From NCBI GenBank assembly GCA_015063305.1, contig SVUJ01000008.1, forward strand, positions 1 to 64,000: a DNA stretch of 64,000 bases, read 5' to 3'. A program made the position numbers and the translations under genes. This DNA comes from Oscillospiraceae bacterium (GTDB lineage: Bacteria; Bacillota; Clostridia; Oscillospirales; CAG-272). The notes under the pieces are model-generated. The model had not been told where the DNA came from, ran no database searches, and saw nothing but the letters and a program-made list of their open reading frames with translations. The stretch's first letter is position 1. The number at the start of each line of letters is the position of its first letter. Shown piece after piece: positions 17,836 through 26,520 of this stretch.

Positions 17836-19176
17836 TTATTTTAATCTTGCCTCAAGCTCTGCCTTCTGAGCCTCGTATCCGGGCTTGCCGAGAAGCGCGA
17901 ACATATTCTTCTTGTAAGCCTCAACACCGGGCTGATTGAAGGGATTTACGCCGAGAACGTATCCAGAAACTCCGCAAGCAAACTCGAAGAAGTAGAGCAG
18001 ATATCCCATAGAATAAGCGCTTCTGTCCTCAAGCTCAAGGAGCATATTGGGTGTTCCGCCGTCGATGTGAGCAAGGATAGTTCCCTTCATCGCGGTCTTG
18101 TTGACCTCGTCAAGCTCAACGCCCGCAAGGAAGTTAAGTCCGTCAACGTTAGCCTCGTCGTAGGGGATCGGGAAATCGACCTCTCTGCTCTTTACGGAGA
18201 TAACAGTTTCAAAGAGATTTCTCTTTCCGTCCTGAATGAACTGTCCGAGAGAGTGAAGGTCTGTAGAGAAGATGACCGATGCGGGGAAAAGTCCCTTTTT
18301 GTCCTTACCCTCGCTCTCGCCGTAAAGCTGCTTCCACCACTCGTTGAGCATAGTAGCGTAGGACTCGTAGCTTACGAGCACCTCGGTAGCCTTGCCCTGA
18401 CGGTACATAAGGTTTCTGTAAGCGACGTACTTCATACAGTCGCTCTCCTCGATAGACGAGGTGGCCTTATACGCGTCAGACGCGTCTGCCGCGCCCTTCA
18501 TAAGAGCATCTATATCAACACCCGAAACAGCTATGGGAAGAAGTCCTACAGCGGTGAGTACCGAGAAACGTCCGCCAACGTTATCCGGAACGACGAATGT
18601 TTCGTATCCCGCCTCGTCAGAGAACTGCTTAAGAGTTCCTCTTGCCTTGTCGGTAGTTACGAATATTCTCTCGCGAGCGCCGTCCACACCGTATTTCTTC
18701 TCAAGCAGAGCTCTGAACACTCTGAATGCTATAGCGGGTTCGGTCGTAGTTCCCGACTTGGATATAACGTTTATGCAAACGTCGCGTCCCTCGCATATCT
18801 GAAGCAGCTCCTTAAGAGAAGCGGGGCTTATATTGCAGCCTGCGAAATATACGTCGGGCGTATCCTTCTTAAGGGTGTTATAGAGAGGAGAGTTCAAAAA
18901 TTCGATAACCGCGCGCGATCCGAGGTAAGAGCCGCCGATACCTATGACCACAAACACGTCACAGCTCTTCTTTATCTTCTCAGCGGCAACCTTTATTCTT
19001 GCGAATTCTTCCTTGTCATAATTCTTGGGAAGGTCTACCCAGCCGAGAAAATCGTTTCCCTCGCCGCTTCCGTCGAGAAGCACCTTATGAGCGGCAGATA
19101 TCTCGCTCTGGATACTTGCCAATTCTTTTTCGTCAACAAAGGGTCTGATGTACTTTTCGTTAAGCTTCAAAGTCAT
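17836..19176 (-). CDS. pgi: Glucose-6-phosphate isomerase
   Basis: The 446-residue protein interconverts glucose-6-phosphate and fructose-6-phosphate. It shows [19 protein letters not shown] near residue 75, [19 protein letters not shown] near 138, [18 protein letters not shown] near 200, and the catalytic Lys region [19 protein letters not shown] near the C-terminus. The short length is normal for Firmicute Pgi. ATG at 19176 is preceded by a weak AAAGGCGG. It is transcribed alone from the promoter at 19261-19289. Confidence 0.98.
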   Translation of the reverse strand: MTLKLNEKYIRPFVDEKELASIQSEISAAHKVLLDGSGEGNDFLGWVDLPKNYDKEEFARIKVAAEKIKKSCDVFVVIGIGGSYLGSRAVIEFLNSPLYNTLKKDTPDVYFAGCNISPASLKELLQICEGRDVCINVISKSGTTTEPAIAFRVFRALLEKKYGVDGARERIFVTTDKARGTLKQFSDEAGYETFVVPDNVGGRFSVLTAVGLLPIAVSGVDIDALMKGAADASDAYKATSSIEESDCMKYVAYRNLMYRQGKATEVLVSYESYATMLNEWWKQLYGESEGKDKKGLFPASVIFSTDLHSLGQFIQDGKRNLFETVISVKSREVDFPIPYDEANVDGLNFLAGVELDEVNKTAMKGTILAHIDGGTPNMLLELEDRSAYSMGYLLYFFEFACGVSGYVLGVNPFNQPGVEAYKKNMFALLGKPGYEAQKAELEARLK

Positions 19177-19214
19177 TTTTAATTACCGCCTTTACTTTTT
19201 ATATTTTGCCCGGT

Positions 19215-19250
19215 TTTATTATGTGGACCGTCGGGGGCGCCGGTCCCTAC
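19215..19250. repeat. Short copy of the GTAGGGACCGGCGCC repeat in the pgi leader
   Basis: The pgi 5' leader contains TGGACCGTCGGGGGCGCCGGTCC followed by CTAC, an imperfect palindrome of the same type as those near 13217 and 38658. Confidence 0.6.
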
Positions 19251-19260
19251 TTACACACTC

Positions 19261-19289
19261 ATTATACAACACATCTTTTGATAAATCAA
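19261..19289 (-). promoter_or_regulatory. Promoter of pgi
   Basis: TTGATT (19284-19289) and TATAAT (19261-19266) with a 17-base spacer on the minus strand. Confidence 0.78.
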
Positions 19290-19328
19290 TCATAATTTGT
19301 AATTTTTTGTTAATTTCCAGAAAAATTT

Positions 19329-20495
19329 TTATGCTATAGCCATTTTTGAGAGCATTTTGAGCAGCAGCCCCCAGAAATCTATCTTTTCAACACTCTCAGA
19401 GGCAAGTATATCCGCCGCGCCTATCTCCTTATCTCCAAGCTTATAGACCACCCTTCCTATCTTCTCTCCGCTTTTTATAGGCGCGGGGACGCTCTCGGGC
19501 AACTCTATCTCACAGCTTATCTTCGGTATATCGCTCTTGTTCACCACGCAGGAGAATTCCGGGTAAGCCACCGAACAGCTTTGACGCACACCGCCTATCA
19601 CACGCACGGGGTCGAGCGCCTTTGCCTCGGCTTTATACACTCCGTAATTTGCAAATCCCCAGTCGAGCAGCGACGAGGCCGCGGCGTTTCGGATATCCCT
19701 GGTGGGCGCTGCCATTATCACGCATATAAGCGACATACCGTCGCGCTCCGCCGTTGCGGTGATGCAAAATTTAGCCTTGGCGGTCGAGCCGGTCTTAAGC
19801 CCCGTTGCCCCCTTATAAAATCTCACAAGTCTGTTTGTATTGGTAAGACCAAACTCGCCGTTTCTTATAGTATCCATCCATATGGAGCTGTACTCGGTTA
19901 TCTTTTTGTGCTTTATAAGCTCACGCGACATTATGGCGATATCCCTTGCGCTGGTAACGTGATTCTGAACACTGTCGTCAAGTCCGTTGGTGTTCTCAAA
20001 ATGAGTTGCACTAAGTCCGAGTGCCGCCGCCTTCTCGTTCATCATCTTTACGAACGCCTCCTCTGTTCCCGCCACGTGCTCTGCAAGAGCCAGCGCCGCG
20101 TCGTTCGCCGAGGCTATCACCACGCTTTTTATCATATCCTCCACGCTCATCTGCTCGCCCTCTTCAAGATATATTTGAGAGCCGCCCATAGAGCAGGCGT
20201 GCGCGCTTGCCGTGACCATATCCGAGTAGGATATCTTTCCCGCCTCTATCGCCTCCATCACAAGCAAAAGCGTCATTACCTTGGTCACCGACGCGGGGGA
20301 CAGAGCCTCGTCGGCGTTCATCTCATAAAGCACCCTTCCCGTCCCCGCCTCCATAAGGATAGCAGACCTGCAATCAAAATTAAAGTTGGGCGCAGAGTTG
20401 TCTGTAGCCCCGGGCTCAGCCGATATCTGCGAAGCGAAAAGACAAAAAACGCTGCACAGGGTCAATAATAGTGCAACAATCCTCTTAATAATCAT
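19329..20495 (-). CDS. D-alanyl-D-alanine carboxypeptidase (PBP5/DacF family)
   Basis: The 388-residue exported serine enzyme trims the terminal D-Ala of peptidoglycan stem peptides. A signal peptide (MIIKRIVALLLTLCSVF, cleavage near ISAEP) is followed by SXXK in SPASVTKVMT near residue 62, SXN in SANDAALAL near 115, and KTG in LKTGSTAKAKF near 235. A hydrophobic stretch at the C-terminus (FWGLLLKMLSKMAIA) may be the amphipathic membrane anchor of the family. ATG at 20495 lies 6 bases after GAGGTG; an upstream GTG at 20504 overlaps that site and is unlikely. It follows comEC by 56 bases. In spore formers members of this family act in vegetative wall or cortex; which applies here is not clear. 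Confidence 0.94.
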   Translation of the reverse strand: MIIKRIVALLLTLCSVFCLFASQISAEPGATDNSAPNFNFDCRSAILMEAGTGRVLYEMNADEALSPASVTKVMTLLLVMEAIEAGKISYSDMVTASAHACSMGGSQIYLEEGEQMSVEDMIKSVVIASANDAALALAEHVAGTEEAFVKMMNEKAAALGLSATHFENTNGLDDSVQNHVTSARDIAIMSRELIKHKKITEYSSIWMDTIRNGEFGLTNTNRLVRFYKGATGLKTGSTAKAKFCITATAERDGMSLICVIMAAPTRDIRNAAASSLLDWGFANYGVYKAEAKALDPVRVIGGVRQSCSVAYPEFSCVVNKSDIPKISCEIELPESVPAPIKSGEKIGRVVYKLGDKEIGAADILASESVEKIDFWGLLLKMLSKMAIA

Positions 20496-20503
20496 AAAAA
20501 TCA

Positions 20504-20535
20504 CCTCGGAACATTATATGACTTATGCCCCGAGG
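20504..20535 (-). promoter_or_regulatory. Hairpin over the ribosome site of the D,D-carboxypeptidase gene
   Basis: CCTCGG (20530-20535) can pair with CCGAGG (20504-20509) in the minus-strand RNA, with an inner CAT/ATG pair. The second arm holds most of the GAGGTG ribosome site, so initiation could be limited by folding. Confidence 0.4.
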
Positions 20536-20551
20536 TTATGTTATTTTAATA

Positions 20552-22666
20552 TTAATGTCTGCCGCGCATAATATGCTCGCTCTTCTGTTTTATCTCCAAT
20601 AAAAATTGGGTGTCGCCGCAGTCCTTTCCTATGTAAGAGAATATCTTCTCGGCATTGCCGAAGATCACAGATATCTCGGGGTGGGAGTTATCCCCCTCCC
20701 TGTTGGCTATCACAGCGCACCACATATCGCGAAGCAGATAGATCCCCTCTCCGTTATCATATATCTCTACATCCACTCCGTGCTCTGCCGCCAATATAAC
20801 AATATTTGCCATGATCTCAAATTCAGACAGATCCTCGGGATACGGCAGACATATCTTTCGCACCATCATTGAGCGAAAGATATTTTCGATGCTCGATATA
20901 TGAGCCTTGTGATAATGAGTAAGCACATATTCGCTTATCTCGGTAGCCATATTGTCCGACACTATACCCGAAATTCCGTAGCTAAAAGACTTTTCACCCG
21001 AGGAGATATCGCATACCGCCGCCGAATATCCCTGTGTAATGATGACCATATCATTACTGTCATCGGCATAATACACAGATTTGTATTTGCCGCGATTTAT
21101 AAACTCATAAACCCCAAGACACACCGAGAACGCCAGAACTGCCGCTATCGGCGGTATTATGACTATCCATTTGCGTTTGAGCTTTATGACGAGCATAATA
21201 GCAAGACTTATGCTCATAAGCGTTATAATAACACCTGCAAATCCGTACCTGAGCGATATCACCGCACCGCCCACAGAGGAGAAAAGCTCACACACAAGGC
21301 ATATAAACTCGGACAAGACCGAAACACACCAAACGAGCATATCCCCCAGAACCGGAATATTTCCAAGCAGAGCGCCTATCGGTATCATAATCGTAAATAT
21401 CTCGGACACCGTGCTAAGTATCGGATTGGATATCAGCGCCACCACCGATATCTCGCCGAATACCGACCACACCACTATACATATAAATGTATTGCACACA
21501 AAAGTGAGAAGCAAAGCGAAAAATACCTTTTCGAATACAGCACGAAATCTGCCACGCACATCCTTTGTAGCTCTTCTGTGCCAAAGCTCGGTGAGCGGGA
21601 TATAGACCGAAAGTATACCCAAGGTCGCAAGGAATGACAGCCACAGACCCACGTCATTCACAGAATGAGGGATAATAAGCATTATTGCCGCAACAGAGGC
21701 GAAGAGTGAGGTTATCGGGTCGCTTTCTTTTACGAAAAGATAACTGAAATAAACACACAGTATCATAAGCACCGAGCGGAATGCCGACATAGCAAAGCCC
21801 GTCAGCGCGAGAAAGACGAGCGCCGACACCGATAGGATAACGCATCTTATCCCCTTTGGTGCACAGAGCTTACGAAGCAGCAGCTCAAGCGCACCCATTA
21901 TCACCGAAATGTGAAGTCCGCTCACAGCAAGCAGATGCGACACGCCCGCGCGTCTGAAATCTCTGAGTGTTTCGGTGGGTATATCCTTCTTATCTCCAAG
22001 CAGAAATCCGCGGGCTAACGCCGAGGGCTCCTCGCCGAGAGTATCGTCCATATAATCGGCTATCTTATCTCTCAGTTGCCCAAGCCGTATTTTGGCGTTC
22101 AGGTTGCCACGTGAGATCACTACCAGAGCGTCTGTATTCTCCACCAACGCCTGAATATAGATATCCTCGTCATAGTTCCTTGTATATCCGTTCAGCTCCT
22201 CGCCCACTGCATGCACCTCGGCTCTGACGTAAGCTATATCACCCACGTTAAGCTCTCCCGAAAAATCGCATATCAGCCCCGAGGATATCGACACCGTCTC
22301 TCCGTCCACCTCGTTTATGATGACCTCATATTCAGAGGAAAATGCCGAGGCATATCCATCGTCTACCACCAAGACCTTCAGTATGCGCTCACCCGAATAT
22401 GATAGCGCCTTCTCGCGCCTCATATCAACTAACACCGCCTGTGAAAGGATCGGAAGCAAGATCGACACCGCACACAGCGCGCAAAATATCGCCCTTATCC
22501 TAAATCTTTTAAATACAAACGCAACCGTTACACATACCAATATGCAAAGCAAAAAGAACAAAGCGCCGATAAACTTCGCTTTAAGCGATATTTTATAGGC
22601 AACAACACTTGTTGCAATAAAAATAAAACATAGAAGGGCGAACGGTCTGTTCTTGAATAAATTCAT
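20552..22666 (-). CDS. comEC: ComEC/Rec2 DNA uptake channel with degraded C-terminal domain
   Basis: The 704-residue polytopic protein matches ComEC, the channel that moves transforming DNA across the membrane. An N-terminal hydrophobic region and DUF4131-like part are followed by the competence domain with the hallmark LLAVSGLHISVIMGAL near residue 245 and many membrane helices. In typical ComEC the C-terminus is a metallo-beta-lactamase domain with VGQGD and THxHxDH. Here the corresponding stretches read YYADDSNDMVIITQG and LTHYHKAHISSI, so the second-site Asp is replaced by Ala and other ligands are not evident. ATG at 22666 follows AAGGTGAG. Transport may persist while nuclease activity is probably lost. 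Confidence 0.92.
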   Translation of the reverse strand: MNLFKNRPFALLCFIFIATSVVAYKISLKAKFIGALFFLLCILVCVTVAFVFKRFRIRAIFCALCAVSILLPILSQAVLVDMRREKALSYSGERILKVLVVDDGYASAFSSEYEVIINEVDGETVSISSGLICDFSGELNVGDIAYVRAEVHAVGEELNGYTRNYDEDIYIQALVENTDALVVISRGNLNAKIRLGQLRDKIADYMDDTLGEEPSALARGFLLGDKKDIPTETLRDFRRAGVSHLLAVSGLHISVIMGALELLLRKLCAPKGIRCVILSVSALVFLALTGFAMSAFRSVLMILCVYFSYLFVKESDPITSLFASVAAIMLIIPHSVNDVGLWLSFLATLGILSVYIPLTELWHRRATKDVRGRFRAVFEKVFFALLLTFVCNTFICIVVWSVFGEISVVALISNPILSTVSEIFTIMIPIGALLGNIPVLGDMLVWCVSVLSEFICLVCELFSSVGGAVISLRYGFAGVIITLMSISLAIMLVIKLKRKWIVIIPPIAAVLAFSVCLGVYEFINRGKYKSVYYADDSNDMVIITQGYSAAVCDISSGEKSFSYGISGIVSDNMATEISEYVLTHYHKAHISSIENIFRSMMVRKICLPYPEDLSEFEIMANIVILAAEHGVDVEIYDNGEGIYLLRDMWCAVIANREGDNSHPEISVIFGNAEKIFSYIGKDCGDTQFLLEIKQKSEHIMRGRH

Positions 22667-22783
22667 TGATCTCACCTTTGAACAACATTGACTTATCAAT
22701 ATTACCACAAAGCGAATTTATTGTCAATAATTTGTACTTATGGTAAAAAAACATCGGAAAAAGCAGATATGTATAAAAAATCC

Positions 22784-22812
22784 TTGACAATCGGGCAATA
22801 TTGTTATATAAT
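22784..22812 (+). promoter_or_regulatory. Sigma-A promoter of acpP
   Basis: TTGACA (22784-22789) and TATAAT (22807-22812) with a 17-base spacer, giving a leader of about 47 bases. Confidence 0.92.
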
Positions 22813-22866
22813 TGCTTGGAGCGGATAATAAACTAATACAGAACTTTAATTTGGAGGATTACAATT

Positions 22867-23094
22867 ATGTACGAAAAATTTGTCGAGCTTCTCGTTGAAG
22901 AGCTTCAGATCGACCGTGATGATATCACCATGGAGGCTGAGCTTTCGGGTGACCTTGGAATAAACTCTATCGAGCTTGCAGACCTTGTTATGCTCTGTGA
23001 GGACAAATTCGGTATAGAGATCAACGATGACGACATTCGCGCTTTCACAACAGTCAGCGATGTTGTAGCATACCTCGAAACACTTAACAAGTAA
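22867..23094 (+). CDS. acpP: Acyl carrier protein
   Basis: The 75-residue acidic protein has the four-helix acyl carrier layout and carries acyl chains on a 4'-phosphopantetheine. The attachment serine is Ser34 in GINSIELADLV; the usual DSL is NSI, so the Asp next to the serine is Asn. ATG at 22867 follows TTTGGAGGATTACA. The gene stands alone with its own promoter and terminator and not in a fatty-acid cluster, so it could be the main ACP or a specialised one. Confidence 0.92.
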   Translation: MYEKFVELLVEELQIDRDDITMEAELSGDLGINSIELADLVMLCEDKFGIEINDDDIRAFTTVSDVVAYLETLNK

Positions 23095-23110
23095 TTTAAA
23101 AACACAAATA

Positions 23111-23133
23111 AATCCCCCATAATACGGGGGATT
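23111..23133 (+). terminator. Terminator of acpP
   Basis: AATCCCCC pairs with GGGGGATT, followed by TTTCATTTT on the plus strand, 17 bases past the acpP stop. Confidence 0.85.
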
Positions 23134-23180
23134 TTTCATTTTGGGGCATAGCCCTACTACCTTGTTTCATCTGAAATTTT

Positions 23181-23298
23181 CGTTTTGATTTCCGCCCGAG
23201 ATCCTTCACGGCGATGTTTTCCCCGTTGTCATTCTCGAGCGAAGCGAAGAATCTCGGGGAAAAGATCTCGTTCGAGGATGACACGGTCGGAGATGGCT
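23181..23298 (-). repeat. ~118-bp dispersed repeat, copy 1 (inverted relative to 57529)
   Basis: Read on the minus strand this matches 57529-57644 over nearly its whole length, including GTGTCATCCTCGAACG, GAGATTCTTCGCTTCGCTC and GAAGGATCTCGGGCGGAAA. The core contains a palindrome around AATGACA. It encodes nothing and lies between the acpP terminator and the dpaA promoter. Confidence 0.9.
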
Positions 23299-23379
23299 TT
23301 GTCAGCTTTCAGATAAAACAAAGTACTACAAGCTTTCATTTTACAATTAATACTTGTTTTCAGCCAAGCCTTAACACCT

Positions 23380-23408
23380 CACAAAAACATTCCACTTTTC
23401 ATATCATA
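23380..23408 (+). promoter_or_regulatory. Sigma-K-like promoter of dpaAB
   Basis: CATATCATA (23400-23408) fits the sigma-K -10 pattern CATAnnnTA, and CACA (23380-23383) lies 16 bases upstream, where the short sigma-K -35 AC element is expected. In Bacillus subtilis spoVF is sigma-K dependent. A GTGGGA/TCCCAC hairpin follows at 23415-23432. Confidence 0.55.
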
Positions 23409-23456
23409 AATAATGTGGGAGATATATTCCCACGCTCTTTGAAAGGACACTGCGAT

Positions 23457-24359
23457 ATGAAAAACAGTATTAAAATTTCTATGCTTGGAGGAGATCTCAG
23501 GCAGCTTGCGGTGGCAAAAAGACTCGCCTTGAGATATGACAACATAAAGCTTTGGGGAATAAGGTCGGAGCTTTTTGAGAATACAGAGGGGGTCACGCTT
23601 AGCGATGAGCTCTCAGAAGCGATCTCCGAAAGCCGCGCCGTTATACTTCCCCTGCCCGCCACCACCGACGGAGCAACGCTGAACGCTCCGCTTGCCGATA
23701 TTGCACAACGTCCAAAGCTCTCGCTCATAGCGAAGATTATACCAAAAGATGCCACAGTTATAGGAGGAAGACTTCCCGATAGCTTTGTAAGCGCACTTCA
23801 ACGGTCGGACATCAAAGTGATAGACTATTTTCACTCCGAGGATTTTCAGGTCAAGAACGCATATACCACAGCCGAGGCGGCGCTGAGTATAGCAATGAAC
23901 GCGCTCGACAGAAATATCAGAGGCGCGAATATAGCGATAACCGGCTATGGAAGAATATCCAAACACCTGTGTTCTCTTCTGTTGGCTATGGGAGCGCACG
24001 TGACCGTGGCGGCGAGAAAGGATAGCGACCTCGCCTTTGCCTCGTCATACGGCTGCCATACCTTGAAGATAGACCCAAGCGGCACTTGGCTTGCGCCTCT
24101 GCGCTCCGGATATGATGTTATATACAATACCGTCCCTCATTGGATATTCGACAGAGATTTTCTCGAGAAAACGCCTAAAAGCACGGTAATCGTTGAACTT
24201 GCCTCTGCCCCCGGCGGGGTTGACATCTGCGCCGCGAAGGAGCTTGGCGCAAACGTTATATGGGGCTCATCTCTGCCCGGCAAATACGCGCCCCGAAGCG
24301 CGGGTGAGCTGATAGGCGACTGTATTGATAAAATAATTTCCGAGGAGGTAGTACCATGA
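23457..24359 (+). CDS. dpaA: Dipicolinate synthase subunit A (SpoVFA)
   Basis: The 300-residue protein is the dehydrogenase-like subunit of dipicolinate synthase, which makes the spore-core chelator dipicolinic acid in the mother cell. It has a D-isomer-dehydrogenase-like N-terminus (KISMLGGDLRQLAVAKRL) and a Rossmann segment ANIAITGYGRISKHLCSLL near residue 160, then VIVELASAPGGVDICAAKELG near 245, typical of SpoVFA. ATG at 23457 follows GAAAGGACA; the open frame upstream crosses the repeat and is not coding. The stop overlaps the dpaB start by 4 bases. Its presence indicates endospore formation. Confidence 0.95.
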   Translation: MKNSIKISMLGGDLRQLAVAKRLALRYDNIKLWGIRSELFENTEGVTLSDELSEAISESRAVILPLPATTDGATLNAPLADIAQRPKLSLIAKIIPKDATVIGGRLPDSFVSALQRSDIKVIDYFHSEDFQVKNAYTTAEAALSIAMNALDRNIRGANIAITGYGRISKHLCSLLLAMGAHVTVAARKDSDLAFASSYGCHTLKIDPSGTWLAPLRSGYDVIYNTVPHWIFDRDFLEKTPKSTVIVELASAPGGVDICAAKELGANVIWGSSLPGKYAPRSAGELIGDCIDKIISEEVVP

Positions 24360-24916
24360 TAGGCTATGCCCTCTGCGGCTCTTATTGCACCCATAAAGCA
24401 TCTCTTATACAAATGGAAGCGCTTGTAAATCAGGGCTATGATATACTTCCTATAATGAGCGAAAACGTATACAGCACCGACACTCGCTTCGGCAAAGCCG
24501 AGGATCTGTGCCGCAGAGTCAAGGATATCTGCGGACGGGAGATAGTACACACGATAGTAGGAGCTGAACCGTTAGGTCCTAAGATAGCGCTTGACGCTAT
24601 GATAATATGTCCGTGTACGGGAAACACACTCGCGAAGCTCGCCTCGGGAATAACCGATACCTCGGTGTCGATGGCGGCGAAGGCGCACCTACGCGGAAAC
24701 CGACCGCTCGTGATAGCACTTGCATCTAACGATGCCCTGTCTGCAAACCTGAAGAATATAGCCACTATGCTCTCGCGGAAATTCGTATATTTCGTTCCGC
24801 TTTCTCAGGACGATCCCGAACAGAAGCCGCACTCCCTGATAGCCGATTTTTCTCTTCTTATCCCCACGCTTGAACGCGCCCTTGAGGGAAAACAGTATCA
24901 GAGGATATTCAAATAA
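24356..24916 (+). CDS. dpaB: Dipicolinate synthase subunit B (SpoVFB)
   Basis: The 186-residue flavoprotein-like subunit pairs with DpaA to form dipicolinate. It starts MIGYALCGSYCTHKA and shows MIICPCTGNTLAKLASGITD near residue 80 and a VIALASNDALSANLKNI stretch near 120, as in SpoVFB. The start overlaps the dpaA stop (ATGA) after GAGGAGGTAGT, which implies coupled translation and equal amounts. A strong terminator follows 8 bases after the stop. Confidence 0.96.
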   Translation: MIGYALCGSYCTHKASLIQMEALVNQGYDILPIMSENVYSTDTRFGKAEDLCRRVKDICGREIVHTIVGAEPLGPKIALDAMIICPCTGNTLAKLASGITDTSVSMAAKAHLRGNRPLVIALASNDALSANLKNIATMLSRKFVYFVPLSQDDPEQKPHSLIADFSLLIPTLERALEGKQYQRIFK

Positions 24917-24923
24917 AGATCAA

Positions 24924-24954
24924 AAACCGCTTTTACCATCAGTAAAAGCGGTTT
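24924..24954 (+). terminator. Terminator of dpaAB
   Basis: AAACCGCTTTTAC pairs with GTAAAAGCGGTTT around CATCA, followed by GTTTTT. Confidence 0.92.
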
Positions 24955-25041
24955 GTTTTTGGCAGTACTTTTGTTTTCGATTGGAGCGTTAGCAAAACAA
25001 AACGTCTGTAGCCAAAATAGTTTGAAGGTTTTTGAAGGGGT

Positions 25042-25075
25042 CAAGGGGGAACTTTTTTCAAAAAGTTCCCCCTTG
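25042..25075. terminator. Perfect 16-bp palindromic hairpin downstream of pepD
   Basis: Arms 25042-25057 and 25060-25075 are exact reverse complements around TC. It lies 7 bases past the pepD stop. Preceding sequence GTTTTTGAAGGGGT resembles that before the hairpin at 13438, so it belongs to the same family. Confidence 0.65.
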
Positions 25076-25082
25076 CTATCCC

Positions 25083-26513
25083 TTATTTCTCTAACATCGC
25101 CTTTATCACGCCGAAAAATCTTTCGTAGGAGGCTATATCCATTCTTTCCATCGGAGAGTGCAGGTCATACACGTTAGGTCCGCAGGATATGATATCCATA
25201 TCGGGTATCGCGTTTTTAACTATACCGCACTCAAGTCCCGCGTGGATAGCCATTCTCTGCACGTCTATGCCTTGGCTCTTTGCCGTTTCTATATATTCGT
25301 CGGCAAGAGCAGAGCTTCCCGTGTAATTCCAACCGGGATACCTGCTGTGGTGCGAGGTAGCTCCGCCAAGGCGCGCCGCGTTATCCTCTATCTCGCTCAT
25401 CGAACACTCTATCTGCTCGTCTATCGCAGAACGAGATGAGAAATAGAAGCCCAAGCTATCGCCCTCGGTCCTGAGTATTCCAAGGTTTCTTGAAAATTCC
25501 ACAAGCCCCTCTATCTTGTCGCTCATTCTGAGAACTCCCAGCTTTATGCTCTTTGCGAACTCGATAATACGTCCCGTAAATTCATCGGAAAAGACCTTCT
25601 CGGTGGCATCTGACTTCTCTACCGATATAAAGAAGCCCTTATCCTCGGCGCACAGTCCCGCCTTTATATGAGCCTCAAAATCGGCAACCGTCATTTTCAG
25701 CTTATCGGCATCGTCTGTCACCAAAAGCATCTCGCACTCTCGCGGTATGGCGTTATCCTTTGATCCGCCGCTTATCAATACCAGCTCGACACCGACAGCT
25801 TCTCTCAATATCTGCAAAAGATATATCGCCACGCTTATCGCGTTCGCTCTGCCGTCATTGATATTCTCTCCCGAGTGACCGCCCATAAGACCGCCAACGG
25901 CTATCTTAACAGTATTTTTATATCTCGGCTGGGCATAGCTTATCTCAAAATTAACGTCCGAACGTATTCCGCCCGAACAGCCCACGATGAGCTTATCTTC
26001 CTCGGCGGCGTCCATATTTATCATTTTACGCGCAAAAATACGGCTGTAATCAAAAGCCTTTGCGCCGTCAAGTCCAACCTCCTCGGATGCGGTAAACAGA
26101 CACTGACAAGCCGGGTGAGCATCTAACGCACCGTCAAGAACTGCCAACATCACCGCCACCGCGTATCCGTCGTCAGCGCCGAGCGTCGTTCCTCTCGCCT
26201 TGATAAATCCGTCTTCCTCGTAAAGCTCAAGTCCGTCATTCAAAAAATCGTGCTCACAGCCGACATTCTTCTCGCACACCATATCGGTGTGCCCCTGAAG
26301 AAGGACGGGCTCTCTATCCTCATACCCCTTTGTCGCGGGGAGATCTATCAGCACGTTCTTAGCATCGTCTGTATAATACTCAAGCCCTCTCTGCTCGGCA
26401 AAGCTCACAAGAAAATCAACTATCCTCTCCTCGTGATACGAGCCTCTCGGGATCGCCGATATCTGCTCGAACTTATCCATAAGAGCCCTGTATTTAAAAT
26501 CCTTACAAATCAT
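25083..26513 (-). CDS. pepD: Aminoacyl-histidine dipeptidase (PepD, M20 family)
   Basis: The 476-residue cytoplasmic zinc peptidase splits dipeptides such as Xaa-His or beta-Ala-His. Metal and catalytic motifs are LLQGHTDMVCEKN near residue 80, GTTLGADDGYAVA near 117 and FTASEEVGLDGAKAFD near 148; the lid domain with GLMGGHSGENI near 228 follows. The length matches PepD. ATG at 26513 is preferred over a TTG one codon upstream because it sits properly after AAGTGAG. It begins only 7 bases after the mreB stop, so it is read from the mreB transcript. Confidence 0.95.
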   Translation of the reverse strand: MICKDFKYRALMDKFEQISAIPRGSYHEERIVDFLVSFAEQRGLEYYTDDAKNVLIDLPATKGYEDREPVLLQGHTDMVCEKNVGCEHDFLNDGLELYEEDGFIKARGTTLGADDGYAVAVMLAVLDGALDAHPACQCLFTASEEVGLDGAKAFDYSRIFARKMINMDAAEEDKLIVGCSGGIRSDVNFEISYAQPRYKNTVKIAVGGLMGGHSGENINDGRANAISVAIYLLQILREAVGVELVLISGGSKDNAIPRECEMLLVTDDADKLKMTVADFEAHIKAGLCAEDKGFFISVEKSDATEKVFSDEFTGRIIEFAKSIKLGVLRMSDKIEGLVEFSRNLGILRTEGDSLGFYFSSRSAIDEQIECSMSEIEDNAARLGGATSHHSRYPGWNYTGSSALADEYIETAKSQGIDVQRMAIHAGLECGIVKNAIPDMDIISCGPNVYDLHSPMERMDIASYERFFGVIKAMLEK

Positions 26514-26520
26514 CAAAAAC

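Noticed and set aside
23214-23456. 81-codon N-terminal extension of DpaA
   Set aside because: It passes through the dispersed repeat and the sigma-K-like promoter; ATG 23457 has the ribosome site and fits the family start.
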